Source: Lysinibacillus mangiferihumi | GTDB taxonomy: Bacteria; Bacillota; Bacilli; Bacillales_A; Planococcaceae | DNA length: 64,000 bases | NCBI RefSeq assembly: GCF_003049665.1 | Contig: NZ_PYWM01000003.1 | Coordinates: 223,408-287,407, forward strand | Direction: 5' to 3' | Shown: in pieces, positions 53,119-62,004 of the stretch | Layout of the letters: every line of letters begins with the position of its first letter | Numbering within the stretch: position 1 is the first letter of the stretch | Translations under genes and position numbers: made by a program | Notes under the pieces: generated by a model | Seen by the model: only the letters and a program-made list of their open reading frames with translations | The model's database searches: none | What the model was told of the DNA's origin: nothing

Positions 53119-53162
53119 AATGTCCAAAAGCACATGTCTATTCATGTGCTTTTGGTTTTTTA
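53119..53162 (+). terminator. intrinsic terminator
   Basis: CCAAAAGCACATG pairs with CATGTGCTTTTGG, followed by TTTTTT. It lies between the two convergent membrane genes. Confidence 0.75.
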
Positions 53163-53458
53163 AAATATTTATAAAGTTGATAAAAAAACATTATGTAACT
53201 AAAAAGCAAAATAACAATAATCGCTAAATTTAGAATGTCAGAATAGATAAATAAGATATCTATTATATTAAATACAAGACTGTTAATGAGCAAAAATAGA
53301 GCGAAACTTGCAATTAATTCAATAAGTTGTTTTTTCCGTTTAAAAAAGAGAGATAACAGTAATTTTAATGAAAGGATAACGGCCAAAAAAGTTAAATAGT
53401 GAGAAAGATCAGTATCGAACTCTACGAATATTCTATTAAAACCTGTATTAATTTCCAT
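53138..53458 (-). CDS. small membrane protein, three TM segments
   Basis: 106 residues from ATG 53458, preceded by GAGGTGATG; an upstream in-frame ATG at 53494 lacks a site. Segments at about 20-37, 47-70 and 74-96. The tail is basic (YKYFKKPKAHE). No known family. Its 3' end runs into the terminator stem. Confidence 0.55.
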   Translation of the reverse strand: MEINTGFNRIFVEFDTDLSHYLTFLAVILSLKLLLSLFFKRKKQLIELIASFALFLLINSLVFNIIDILFIYSDILNLAIIVILLFSYIMFFYQLYKYFKKPKAHE

Positions 53459-53592
53459 TTCATCACCTCGTGTTTTAAGTCTTTTATGACTCAATTCATG
53501 AAGGATTACCCTTAATAATTATAAAAGGGTGTGCTAATTATGTACAGTCAATAATGCTAATTGGGCAATAAATCTACAAGGGGGAAAATAGA

Positions 53593-53637
53593 ATGAAGAA
53601 TAGACCAGAACTTGAGAAATTAGTAGAAGAAGTTTAA
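53593..53637 (+). pseudogene. 14-codon gene fragment
   Basis: MKNRPELEKLVEEV then stop, behind GGGGG. It looks like the surviving front of a small gene. Low certainty. Confidence 0.3.
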
Positions 53638-53750
53638 ATATCCTTTTCAGAATAATAAACAAAGGATTAGCGTTATTTTTATTGTCAAAAATTTATTAGA
53701 GCAAACTTTACTTCTTTATGATTACATTGATAGAGAAAGGAGTGAAGTTT

Positions 53751-54026
53751 GTGGTAAATATCGTGAAGTCAACTGAGTACTGTGATATCTTGAAACAAGT
53801 TAAAGTTCAGGATGGAGAAAATGTGTATGCAATTGAAGAAATTTATGTAAAAGGCCTTAAAAGAATTGAAGTTCGTTTCGCTTGGTATAAAATAAATGAA
53901 AATGGCGTATTAAGATATATTAAAAATGCATTAGATTTAGAAAAAGAAAGTTTGTTTGAATTGTTGAAAATGTCTATTGATGAAGGGATTTTCGCAAAAG
54001 AACAATTCCAAGCTTTGTCGAAATAA
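53751..54026 (+). CDS. hypothetical protein (91 aa)
   Basis: Soluble alpha/beta protein starting at GTG 53751, five bases after AAAGGAGTGA. Blocks: VYAIEEIYVKGLKRIEVRFA, WYKINENGVLRYIKNALDL, KMSIDEGIFAKEQFQAL. The EVRFAWYK strand pattern recurs in small Bacillus proteins of unknown role. Confidence 0.55.
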   Translation: MVNIVKSTEYCDILKQVKVQDGENVYAIEEIYVKGLKRIEVRFAWYKINENGVLRYIKNALDLEKESLFELLKMSIDEGIFAKEQFQALSK

Positions 54027-54315
54027 AATTATATAAACATTTTTGCCTTCCAGAATCATGCTTGGAGGGCATTTATAATGTAAAAAGTAGGGGAGAAATT
54101 TTATTTATTGTTTAGGCTGTTATCAAAGCTGCACTATTTTAGTTGAGTATAGCCAATACGAGACATTCATCATTGGGCAGGCAGTTCCTATGATTACGCT
54201 AAGAAATAAGTATTATTAACGTTCGAACAGCATTAAAATAACGCTTAAAAAGCGATATATAAGGTTTTGAAATGCGATGTAGGCTACAATCTACAATACG
54301 TTTAGGAGAGCTAAT

Positions 54316-54459
54316 ATGCTAAAACTAGGAAGGTTTAGAAGATGAACTGGTTCAACATAAATCAACAACATTGAAGTGATAAATCGTACAACATTAAATG
54401 ATAACCAGCTATCTTGGAAAGCTAAAGGTGACTATAAAATTGCTCTAAAAAAATCATAA
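54316..54459 (+). pseudogene. scrap resembling a phage replisome-organiser N-terminus
   Basis: Stop-interrupted reading gives INNIEVINRTTLNDNQLSWKA then KGDYKIALKKS, which resembles the opening of phage replication proteins (xxxLSxKAKGLLSYLLS). Short and weak. Confidence 0.3.
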
Positions 54460-54654
54460 AACCCCATATTCATAGGGATTGCCCATATAAAGAAACCGAG
54501 AAGGGCAACTGGGCAAATTTTTTGTCGGCAAGATTTCTCCGAATAACGTTTTATAAATTGTTACGCAAACTACCATTACAACCGGTAGTAATATCATGGG
54601 CGGGATAAATAATAAAAGACTTCCACCAAGTGATTTTCCTGAAAAGATGTCCAT
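54454..54654 (-). CDS. possible small membrane protein (66 aa)
   Basis: One long hydrophobic segment (LLLFIPPMILLPVVMVVCVT) preceded by a short polar start, and a soluble tail. AAGGT lies before ATG 54654. It may be a fragment of a larger protein. Confidence 0.35.
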   Translation of the reverse strand: MDIFSGKSLGGSLLLFIPPMILLPVVMVVCVTIYKTLFGEILPTKNLPSCPSRFLYMGNPYEYGVL

Positions 54655-54771
54655 TGAATTACCTTGTTATATATTTTGTGTAAATTGTACCATAAAAAGA
54701 TGTAGCGTCGTTACACGCTACAGCAAATAATTTGCTTATTCCACTTGAGCCTTCTACAAGTGGATAACCTG

Positions 54772-55185
54772 ATGAGCAAACAAGGGAAAATTAAAGTTAT
54801 GCAAGAGAATTTACTACAGTAGATTAAGAATTATGATTGGATGGTTAAGACAATTGAAGAAGCAAGAAAGCCAGTAGCTAAGGTCGATAATAATAGTTAT
54901 AATGGGGGGAATAGCGATGTAAGGTATTGAAGCGACCTTTCAAATGCAACTAATTGAAGTAAAAGTGATCCTGTATTTGCCGAAGTATACCGATGTTTGT
55001 ATATAAATAATGTATTCAGTATTATGACAAGTAAGGTTATTGAGGTATAAAAGCGAATTCCATTAGTGCATGGGGATAGGGAAGGTGAGGTTCTTCATAG
55101 AATGTTAGCTAGGTATAGTATGCGAGCAATTGGTAAGCATTGGAGATTATCTAGTACAACGTTATCTGAACAAGAAACTGTGTAA
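54772..55185 (+). pseudogene. ArpU-family phage transcriptional regulator, degenerate
   Basis: Across three frames one can read KNYDWMVKTIEEARKPVA, NNSYNGGNSDV, GIEATFQ, then SKSDPVFAEVYRC and finally MLARYSMRAIGKHWRLSSTT. The last part (SMRAIGxHxxLS) is the helix-turn-helix of ArpU-like late-gene regulators. At least three stop codons and one frameshift break it. ArpU-like proteins control late phage genes, so this is prophage debris. Confidence 0.65.
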
Positions 55186-55409
55186 TTAAACAAATGTTGG
55201 TGGGAGCATAATGTCCCTTTTTATCAAATTTTCTAAAAGATTGTAGTATTAAAGTATATTTGTTAAAAAATACTAGAATGGTAGTATTGGAAATGTCGGT
55301 GTTATATGAGTTACATAGATGGAAATTTTACTAGGAAATTGTAAAAACAAAATGCAGTAGCACTAGTCTAAGGCAAATCGTTACAATTTAAAAATTTAGG
55401 AGTGTTTAA
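55186..55409. other. intergenic, nothing recognised
   Basis: AT-rich stretch between two pseudogenes. Confidence 0.3.
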
Positions 55410-56458
55410 ATGAGAAGAAAAAGATTTTGAGAACTAGGCTTTAGTATTGGGAAATTAAGTCCAGGAAAATATAATGCCATTACTGATGTGGAGGGAGTTA
55501 TTGTGGGCCATAAAACGCTCATAAATAAAGATGTTTGCTCCGGAGTCACTGTTATATTACCCAATAACGGGGAATTATCTGGATGCCACTTTCCTTCGGG
55601 AATATTCACATTGAATGGAACAGGTGAATTTACAGGTAGTCATTGGATTGAAGAAACGGTTACATTAGTATCACCTATTGTTTTTACAGGCAGTGATTTA
55701 CTTGGATTAGCACATCATCATCTTTCAAGAGCGACTAGAGATATTGAAGGATTAGAGCCTTTTTCCAATGGAGTTGTAGCTGAGACATGGGACGGTTGGT
55801 TAAGTGATATCCAAAAAACAACGGTGAACTATGAAGATTTAATAGAAGCTATAACTAATGCAAAATCCGGCGAAGTTAAAGAAGGTAACGTCGGTGGTGG
55901 CACAGGAATGATTGCTTTGAATTTAAAGGTGGTATAGGGACTTCCTCCAGAATAGTTGAATGCAAGTGTGGTACATTTACGGTCGGTGCGTTAGTTCAAT
56001 CCAATTTCGGAAGAAGAGAAGACCTAAAAATAAATGAAAAGCCATTTGGTGAGTGTTTAAATAAAAATGAAGTATCTTTACCATGGGATACACCTGAAAA
56101 TCCAGGTTCTTTATTAGTCACGGTTGCTACAGATGCACCACTATTGCCTTCACAATGTAAAAGACTATCTAAAAGAGCATCGTTAGCAATGTCACAATTG
56201 GGAGCGATTGGTGAAGAAAGTAGTGGGGACTTCTTCCTGACCTTCTCTATAGGTAATCAATATACTTATGATGAGGAGAATATAACAACATTAAGTATGT
56301 TTCCTTCAGAACAACTAGACTCAATATTTGAGGGAGTAATTGAAGCTGTTAAGGAATCAATACTAAATTCTATGTATATAGCTGAAACAATACAAGGAAA
56401 TAAGCAAAGGCAGGTACATGCATTGCCGTTAGATCGCTTATCGGAGATATTGAAATAA
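55410..56458 (+). pseudogene. P1-family peptidase (DmpA/BapA-type aminopeptidase), broken
   Basis: It starts MRRKRF, then a TGA at codon 7, and resumes ELGFSIGKLSPGKYNAITDV, the classic N-terminus of DmpA-type peptidases. The frame runs to 55937, but coding moves to another frame near 55920 (CTTTGAATTTAAAGGTGG), reading FEFKGGIGTSSRIV and on to TAA 56458. The autocleavage/nucleophile region is retained: PGSLLVTVATDAPLLPSQCK. About 348 codons in total, the normal family length. Two lesions make it a pseudogene of a beta-aminopeptidase/D-esterase. Confidence 0.82.
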
Positions 56459-56535
56459 GCGTTCTGATAAAAAATAAAGCATAAGGTTAAATAATCATGA
56501 AAATTGTTCTTCTGAGCAAATAAGGGGATACGCAA

Positions 56536-57321
56536 ATGAATGAAATCATTCAAAAAAAATTGTTAGAAATACAAAAGAAGTATCAAGTTAAAATTTTATA
56601 TGCCATCGAATCTGGAAGTAGAGCTTGGGGCTTTCCCTCAAAAGATAGTGATTATGATGTTCGATTTATTTATATCCATCACCCGGAATGGTATCTTTCG
56701 ATTGATCCGCAGGGAATTGGTGGGAAAAGAGATGTAATTGAAGAACCAATAAATAACCTATTAGATATAAGCGGTTGGGAAATTACTAAAGCACTACGTC
56801 TTTTTAGAAAAAATAATCCACCTCTTTTAGAATGGTTAAGATCTGATATCATTTATTATCAAAAATACTCATTTATTGAAAATATGAAGTCTTTGGAAAC
56901 GGAAGTGTTTTATCCAAATTCTATGCTATACCATTATTTAAACATGGCAAAAAATAATTATCGTGAATACCTACAGGGAGAACAAGTAAGAATCAAAAAG
57001 TATTTTTATGTACTTCGTCCAATATTAGCTTGTAAGTGGATGGAAAAATATAATATTACACCTCCAATCAGTTTCCATGAATTACTAGAAGTGATTATTC
57101 CAGAAGGTGAATTGAAAAATGAGGTTAAAAATCTTTTAAAGAGAAAGCTAGAAAGTGATGAGTTAGATATTGAGTCTCGTATTAAAGTGATTAATGATTT
57201 TGTTGAAAATGAAATTGAACGACTTGAAGAGTATATAAAATCACTTAAAGTTAAACCGAAGGATCCGACAAAATTATTAGATGAATTATTTAGAGATACA
57301 TTGCATGAAGTTTGGAAATAA
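56536..57321 (+). CDS. ycgL: YcgL-like predicted nucleotidyltransferase
   Basis: 261 residues. The nucleotidyltransferase motif is IESGSRAWGFPSKDSDYDVR (Gly-Ser, then paired Asp). The rest (FIYIHHPEWYLSIDPQ, ALRLFRKNNPPLLEWLRSDI, YVLRPILACKWME) matches the YcgL group of Bacillus subtilis and the RNA-repair-linked DNA polymerase beta family. The target (tRNA end or antibiotic) is unknown. ATG 56536 follows AAGGGGATA. It ends at a terminator. Confidence 0.85.
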   Translation: MNEIIQKKLLEIQKKYQVKILYAIESGSRAWGFPSKDSDYDVRFIYIHHPEWYLSIDPQGIGGKRDVIEEPINNLLDISGWEITKALRLFRKNNPPLLEWLRSDIIYYQKYSFIENMKSLETEVFYPNSMLYHYLNMAKNNYREYLQGEQVRIKKYFYVLRPILACKWMEKYNITPPISFHELLEVIIPEGELKNEVKNLLKRKLESDELDIESRIKVINDFVENEIERLEEYIKSLKVKPKDPTKLLDELFRDTLHEVWK

Positions 57322-57350
57322 TATTTGCCTTATAAGAAAAATAATGATTA

Positions 57351-57380
57351 AGTCACATCAATCGCGATGTGGCTTTTTAT
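57351..57380 (+). terminator. intrinsic terminator
   Basis: AGTCACATC pairs with GATGTGGCT, followed by TTTTTATT. Confidence 0.65.
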
Positions 57381-57489
57381 TATTCCCTACTCTATATATC
57401 GTTAGAAATCAATGGAAATGAATTACATAATTATATTGATGTAAGTAAATATAAATGAAATAATTAAAGTATAGAAAGGGGATAAGGAC

Positions 57490-57621
57490 ATTGAACTTGA
57501 AAGAGTAGTAGTGCTAACAGCATTCATTAACTTAGTAACCGCACTAGTTAACTTGCAGATAGCGAACGTAAACAGCAAGAAAAGCAAAGAAAATGAAAAA
57601 GACACCACTTCAAAGAAGTAG
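57490..57621 (+). CDS. possible small hydrophobic peptide with non-standard start
   Basis: The frame reads IELERVVVLTAFINLVTALV then NLQIANVNSKKSKENEKD, a one-TM peptide with a basic tail. AAGGGGATAAGG lies just ahead, but the codon there is ATT (57490); the first standard start is GTG 57511. The stop lies inside a hairpin (57601-57625). It resembles membrane peptides of type I toxin systems or small phage proteins. Confidence 0.35.
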   Translation: MELERVVVLTAFINLVTALVNLQIANVNSKKSKENEKDTTSKK

Positions 57622-57639
57622 TGTCCAGAACAAAATTTA

Positions 57640-57680
57640 AAAACGAAGGTTAAGGCTCACACCCTTAGCCTTCACTTTAA
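57640..57680 (+). terminator. intrinsic terminator
   Basis: GAAGGTTAAGG pairs with CCTTAGCCTTC around CTCACAC, followed by ACTTT. Confidence 0.6.
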
Positions 57681-57735
57681 ATATAAATGAAATTCAACTG
57701 ATACACAATAATAATGACAAGCTGAGGTGATTTAC

Positions 57736-57825
57736 ATGTCGACTATTACTATAATTCTTACAGTTGCCACGGTCTTGGTTATCGGTGCAACAATTGTTAC
57801 AATGATTAAAAGTAACAAAAAATAG
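57736..57825 (+). CDS. 29-residue membrane peptide
   Basis: MSTITIILTVATVLVIGATI then VTMIKSNKK: a single membrane helix with a short basic tail. Strong GAGGTGATTT site before ATG 57736. Its stop is 12 bases before the next start, so the two are coupled. Role unknown. Confidence 0.55.
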   Translation: MSTITIILTVATVLVIGATIVTMIKSNKK

Positions 57826-57837
57826 GTGGTGCAATCA

Positions 57838-58071
57838 ATGGCAGAAAACTACTCTTTCAAAAACCGTGAAGACCTAACGGAATACATTAAAAGTGAAATA
57901 ATCAATACAACTGAAGCGCTGGAGATACTACAATGTACTCGTCAGAACTTAAATAACCTAGTGCAGCGTGGTGTACTCAATCCAATCAAGGACTTACCTA
58001 GAGATAGATTATTCTTTAAAGAGGATATTGTTAAACGTAAAAATGATATGGATATGAAAGTTAATAAATGA
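57838..58071 (+). CDS. small helix-turn-helix DNA-binding protein (MerR/excisionase-like)
   Basis: 77 residues. The winged-helix pattern is INTTEALEILQCTRQNLNNL then VQRGVLNPIKDLPRDRLFFK: an NTxEAxxxLxxSRQNLxxLVxRGxLxP motif as in phage excisionases and MerR-type N-termini. ATG 57838 follows TAGGTGG. It could regulate the adjacent small membrane peptides or be a lone phage regulator. Confidence 0.75.
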   Translation: MAENYSFKNREDLTEYIKSEIINTTEALEILQCTRQNLNNLVQRGVLNPIKDLPRDRLFFKEDIVKRKNDMDMKVNK

Positions 58072-58267
58072 GTCATATCCAAATGGGTATGGCTATTAAA
58101 AAAGATGAAGAAGTTTCGAGTTTGCTTTTAGATATGAAGAATACCATTGTGTACAAGTAATGGAAAAATACAGTCGTTCTAGAATTTCAGCCTAGTAAAT
58201 TCAAATCTAGAATACTTCAGAAAACGAATCAAAAATCACACTGTAGAAGGTTAATACGAGGAGAGAT

Positions 58268-58822
58268 ATGGAAATACAAATCATTGAATTATTTGAGAAC
58301 ACTGGTATGTATGCTGTTTGGTTAAGTATCCTTCTAAGTATTGTTATTAGTATCTTAGGAATCGTTCCAAGCATCTTTTTAACAGTTGCGAATATTGGTT
58401 TCTTTGGTTTTTGTTATGGATTGTTTCTGTCTATTTTAGGAGAAGCTTTAGGTGCAATAATAGGTTTCTATCTGTTCCGAAAAGGCTTAAATAAAGTAAC
58501 AAATAAAGTGTCCGTTAATAATAAAGTCTTAAATAAATTACAAGAAACAGAAGGATTAAAAGCTTTCACTTTAGTATTGGCACTAAGGCTTGCACCATTT
58601 ATACCATCTGGTCTTATTACACTAGTAAGTGCAGGCAGCAAAATAGGTATCCTAAATTTTTCAATAGCTAGCACACTAGGAAAAATTCCTGCTCTAATAA
58701 TAGAAGCATATTCTATTAAAGAAATTCTTGATTGGGATTGGCAAGGTAAAATAATATTAGCCATTTTATCAATTTTTATTTTGATGTTCAGAAAGAAAAG
58801 ACCACTAGCTGTTAAAGCTTAA
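58268..58822 (+). CDS. TVP38/TMEM64 (VTT/DedA-like) membrane protein
   Basis: 184 residues, five to six hydrophobic segments. The VTT signature appears as FFGFCYGLFLSILGEALGAI then GFYLFRKGLNK, and LALRLAPFIPSGLITLVSAG is the re-entrant loop with conserved RLAPFIP. Members are thought to act in lipid transport across the membrane. ATG 58268 follows CGAGGAGAG. Single gene. Confidence 0.87.
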   Translation: MEIQIIELFENTGMYAVWLSILLSIVISILGIVPSIFLTVANIGFFGFCYGLFLSILGEALGAIIGFYLFRKGLNKVTNKVSVNNKVLNKLQETEGLKAFTLVLALRLAPFIPSGLITLVSAGSKIGILNFSIASTLGKIPALIIEAYSIKEILDWDWQGKIILAILSIFILMFRKKRPLAVKA

Positions 58823-59187
58823 AAAGAGTGTGTGGTTAATATATTTGTTCTTTTACTAACTGGTTCTTCGTTTTTCAGTGCTCTTTCAGCATTCCTGTAA
58901 TGAATGAAGCGAGAAATTATGAGGAACGAACTAAGTTTATGCAAAGATATACTTAAACTAACAGGGACTTTAGTGCAATAAAGATTATCTAATAAACAAA
59001 AATTTGAAAGAGTTAATTAAAATTTAAATATCTAAGCAAGCCATTATTATAAGATAAACATTAAAGGACATGCCTTTTTGGTATGTTACCTAACGATGCT
59101 TTGGGAACTTCAAACAATAAAGACCTAATAAAATCCATTTATGTTATTATTGAAGTAACTTTTCAAATAATATTAAATGGGGTGGAG
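58823..59187. other. intergenic region with repeated short motif
   Basis: Holds TACTTAAACTAACAG at 58950-58964, repeated at 62147-62161. A frame open from 59083 leads into the lipoprotein gene but has no ribosome site. Confidence 0.4.
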
Positions 59188-59901
59188 ATGTTGAAAAGCT
59201 ATTTTTACATAAGCATTTTATTAGGAACATTGGCTTTATCAGGCTGTATTAATGATGAAACTGATAACACAGAAGCTACAGCAGAATCGTTGACTAATGA
59301 ACGTTCTAGAACCATTAACAACGAGACTGATACTACAAAGATAGTAGAAGTAGAAAAGATTCCTTTGAACTTAACGCAAGAGCAAAAAGAAGAATATTAT
59401 CAAAAATATGTAGCTATCATTGAAAGTGTAAATGCGGAAAATAACGAAGACTTCGAACTGGAGTTGGAGCCTATAACAGATTTTCTTGATGAATATTGGA
59501 TTGAAATAGAAGATTTTGAAAAGCTAGCAAAAGAGCGAGCTAATGCGTCAATTGTTGTTTTAGAAAATAATGAACGTTTTAATCCGATGATAGTACCGAA
59601 GACAGTAGCGTTAAAAATAGGTTCTAAAACAGCAAACATTATTTTTAAAGGTTCTTTTGATACACAATTAAACGAAAATACATCAAAGGGAAGACAACTA
59701 TTTTCAGTATTTAACGGTATTTCTTCTGAAGCTGCGGACGCTAATGGAAGTTGGACGCAACTAGGCTATGAGGAATCTTTAATTGAGGGTAGTACTGTAT
59801 ATAAAATTGCGGTGGGAGGAAAATACTCGCAAAGTGGTATTATTTCTTCACATATCATAGAGATGGAATTTGATTGTAATATATATGGAGGAATTAGTTA
59901 G
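59188..59901 (+). CDS. lipoprotein of unknown function
   Basis: Signal peptide LKSYFYISILLGTLALSGC with the lipobox cysteine at about residue 19, a Thr/Glu-rich linker, then a ~170-residue domain (LNLTQEQKEEYYQKYVAIIE; FNGISSEAADANGSWTQLGY). GGGGTGGAG lies directly ahead of ATG 59188; TTG 59191 is equally possible. No enzyme motif. It ends near a terminator (59995). Confidence 0.72.
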   Translation: MLKSYFYISILLGTLALSGCINDETDNTEATAESLTNERSRTINNETDTTKIVEVEKIPLNLTQEQKEEYYQKYVAIIESVNAENNEDFELELEPITDFLDEYWIEIEDFEKLAKERANASIVVLENNERFNPMIVPKTVALKIGSKTANIIFKGSFDTQLNENTSKGRQLFSVFNGISSEAADANGSWTQLGYEESLIEGSTVYKIAVGGKYSQSGIISSHIIEMEFDCNIYGGIS

Positions 59902-59994
59902 AAACCCTAGGTTGCTATAACAGAATTTTATGTATAAATTATATAAAATAATTTCAAGAACGTTCCAAATGAAAGTTAGGACATACACCAAAAA

Positions 59995-60025
59995 GTCACG
60001 AATGTTGTTTTGTGACTTTTCGTAT
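59995..60025 (+). terminator. intrinsic terminator
   Basis: AAAAGTCAC pairs with GTGACTTTT around a short loop. Confidence 0.65.
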
Positions 60026-60222
60026 GAACTCTATCTATTCAATAAGTTCTATGAAAAGACATATTACTTAAAGGAACTTCACTATTTAATTATTTGCTAA
60101 TTATTAATAGATAATTCACAAAAATTGGAATTTGTAATTTTGTTATACATTTTAATGTAAATGGATTGTATCGGTTCAAAGAGATACATTATACACTTAA
60201 AACGTAATTTAAGGAGTTACAA
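60026..60222. promoter_or_regulatory. leader region with a diverged second copy at 62150-62299
   Basis: TAATTATTAATAGATAATTC and TTCAAAGAGATACAT lie here, with near matches in the same order and spacing ahead of the gene at 62300. Probably a duplicated promoter/leader. Confidence 0.45.
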
Positions 60223-60547
60223 GTGGAGTTTTGTTTTTTAACTGTTTCAGAATATAAAGAGAAATTAATTGAAAAAAGAGAGAGCAACCCTGATTATTTT
60301 GATATGCAAACAGGTGGGGTGGATAAATTATTTGCTTTTATAGATAAACGTGTCACGTTTGCTCTAAATAACTTTAATGAGACATTAGACAAATATGGTA
60401 ATGAATTAAGATGCCCTCCCATGATTACGCCAATACCTAAAGGGGATGATAGTAATGGGGTAGATTTTATCATAATTTTAAAAGCGAGATGAAGATGGGG
60501 ATACATTAGTTTACTCTCCATATCCTATTTCATATTTAGAAGATTGA
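60223..60547 (+). pseudogene. hypothetical gene, frameshifted near its end
   Basis: GTG 60223 (AAGGAG site) opens a frame FCFLTVSEYKEKLIEKRESN, then LNNFNETLDKYGNELRCPPM, ending at 60492 after FIIILKAR. The next frame continues DEDGDTLVYSPYPISYLED to TGA 60547. A two-base loss in GCGAGAGATGAA (now GCGAGATGAA) would explain the break. Unknown family. Confidence 0.5.
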
Positions 60548-60625
60548 GAGGGCCAGTATTGGTAGAAAAAACTCCATTTGATATAGAAATGCATTATAAC
60601 TAACAGATCAGAATAGAGGTGGGAA

Positions 60626-61138
60626 ATGGACTCTTTAGAATTAAACAAATCTAAATATATTGTCTCTAATATTAAAGACATTTTACATAGAAAGCTTATT
60701 CTTGCTAAACCGTTAACTAAAGATCAATTTAAAAAAATAGTTAACCCCCCTGTATATGAAAAGGAGAAGTATCTCATTCAAGAACAATGGTTATACAGTA
60801 TTAATATTGGAGAATGGGAAGATGTGGAGATTACTATTCAAGGGAGTAATGAAAAGCCTGATGCGGAGATTATCGAAATGGCGGAAAAAATATTCGATGA
60901 ACTTTATCTACATATAAGCTGTGCATTAAAGTATTTACAGAAATTCTTTCCTAATCAAGAAATAAAGAACTACTATCTTTCCACAATATGTTTTGGAAAG
61001 ATAGTTAATTTTGACGATTATATATTTTCTGGGTTTAGTTTATCTTTTTTATTCGAAGACGATACCTTTGAGTATCAATATAAAGTGAAATTTAAAGACA
61101 ATGGATGGCCTATTGGTTTTGAAGGTGGGCCAATTTAA
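60626..61138 (+). CDS. hypothetical protein (170 aa)
   Basis: Soluble protein starting at ATG 60626 behind AGAGGTGGG. Blocks: YIVSNIKDILHRKLILAKPL, EDVEITIQGSNEKPDAEIIE, and at the end YQYKVKFKDNGWPIGFEGGP. The last block looks like the C-terminus of small immunity-type or DUF2262/DUF2004-like proteins, but this is only an impression. It directly precedes prophage debris. Confidence 0.55.
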   Translation: MDSLELNKSKYIVSNIKDILHRKLILAKPLTKDQFKKIVNPPVYEKEKYLIQEQWLYSINIGEWEDVEITIQGSNEKPDAEIIEMAEKIFDELYLHISCALKYLQKFFPNQEIKNYYLSTICFGKIVNFDDYIFSGFSLSFLFEDDTFEYQYKVKFKDNGWPIGFEGGPI

Positions 61139-61227
61139 TAATCACAGATGTTTTTTCTTAATGATAAATCTACACAAGCCATTCATTTTGAGTGGCTTTT
61201 TCTTATGCCTAGAAAGGGGTGATGCAC

Positions 61228-61412
61228 TTGTCAGTTCGAACAACCATGACCTTAACAGACAAAATACAGGCACTATACAAAAGATGATGAAAGCGATGAA
61301 TAGTACAATACGTGCAATGGAACAGATGCATAACACATCTAGTCGAAGTATGGATTTGCTAAGTACTTGCGCTTATTTGGATATTTATGTAATATTACTT
61401 TCTATCAAGTGA
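61228..61412 (+). pseudogene. phage tail tape-measure protein N-terminus, remnant
   Basis: TTG 61228 after AGGGGTGAT begins MSVRTTMTLTDK, then the frame is lost. The neighbouring frame continues TGTIQKMMKAMNSTIRAMEQ then MHNTSSRSMDL. Joined, these reproduce the typical start of Siphoviridae tape-measure proteins. One base has been lost at GACAAAATACAGG. The rest of the gene (usually several kb) is gone. Confidence 0.65.
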
Positions 61413-61548
61413 AAAATATTATTTAAACTAGTGGCGCAGGTTAGTTAAATCGTTTTGTTTAAACGTTATTCAACAATCTGGCCAGATTGTCGAGAAATAC
61501 CTTGAATGTATAATGTTACTGGGTGATACTAAATTGGGGGGGATATTA

Positions 61549-62004
61549 ATGATATTAGTAAGTTCTTGTTTAGCAGGATTAGAGGTAAGATATAACGGCA
61601 CACATTGTTTAAATAATAAAATCATGAAACTAATAGAAGAGAATAAAGCAATAACCGTATGTCCCGAATTACTTGGTGGTTTTTCAACTCCTAGAGAACC
61701 TGCAGAAATAATAGGAGGTAACGGGGAAGATGTATTGGATGGAAATGCTAAAGTAATCGAAAAATCAGGTAGAGACGTTACGGAATTATACATAAAAGGA
61801 GCTTATATTACTTTAAAAAAGGCTATTGATGTCAACGCAACAGTAGTTGTACTGAAAGAGTATAGCCCATCTTGTGGAAGTTCAATGATTTATAATGGTG
61901 AATTTATAGGAGAGAAAATTGCTGGGAATGGAGTTACGGCTGCTTTATTAAAAAGAAAGGGTTTACAAGTAATTTCAGAAAGACAGTTTTCCGAAATCTT
62001 CTAA
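61549..62004 (+). CDS. DUF523 / TudS-like desulfidase
   Basis: 151 residues. Cysteines for a [4Fe-4S] cluster are in MILVSSCLAGLEVRYNG (Cys7), ITVCPELLGGFSTPREP (about Cys44) and EYSPSCGSSMIY (about Cys106). This is the pattern of DUF523 proteins, one of which (TudS) removes sulfur from 2-thiouracil. ATG 61549 follows GGGGGGAT; an upstream frame start at 61513 is unlikely. The physiological substrate in this organism is unknown. Confidence 0.87.
   Translation: MILVSSCLAGLEVRYNGTHCLNNKIMKLIEENKAITVCPELLGGFSTPREPAEIIGGNGEDVLDGNAKVIEKSGRDVTELYIKGAYITLKKAIDVNATVVVLKEYSPSCGSSMIYNGEFIGEKIAGNGVTAALLKRKGLQVISERQFSEIF

Larger units (their letters stand above)
54027..54771. other. degenerate region
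   Basis: No intact gene is convincing here, but fragments are present: a phage replisome-organiser-like scrap at 54316-54459 and a 66-codon hydrophobic frame on the minus strand (54454-54654). The density of stop-interrupted coding-like sequence suggests decayed genes. Confidence 0.4.

Noticed and set aside
57423..57608. 61-codon minus-strand frame with Ser/Phe/Leu
   Set aside because: Complement of the small hydrophobic peptide region; no ribosome site.
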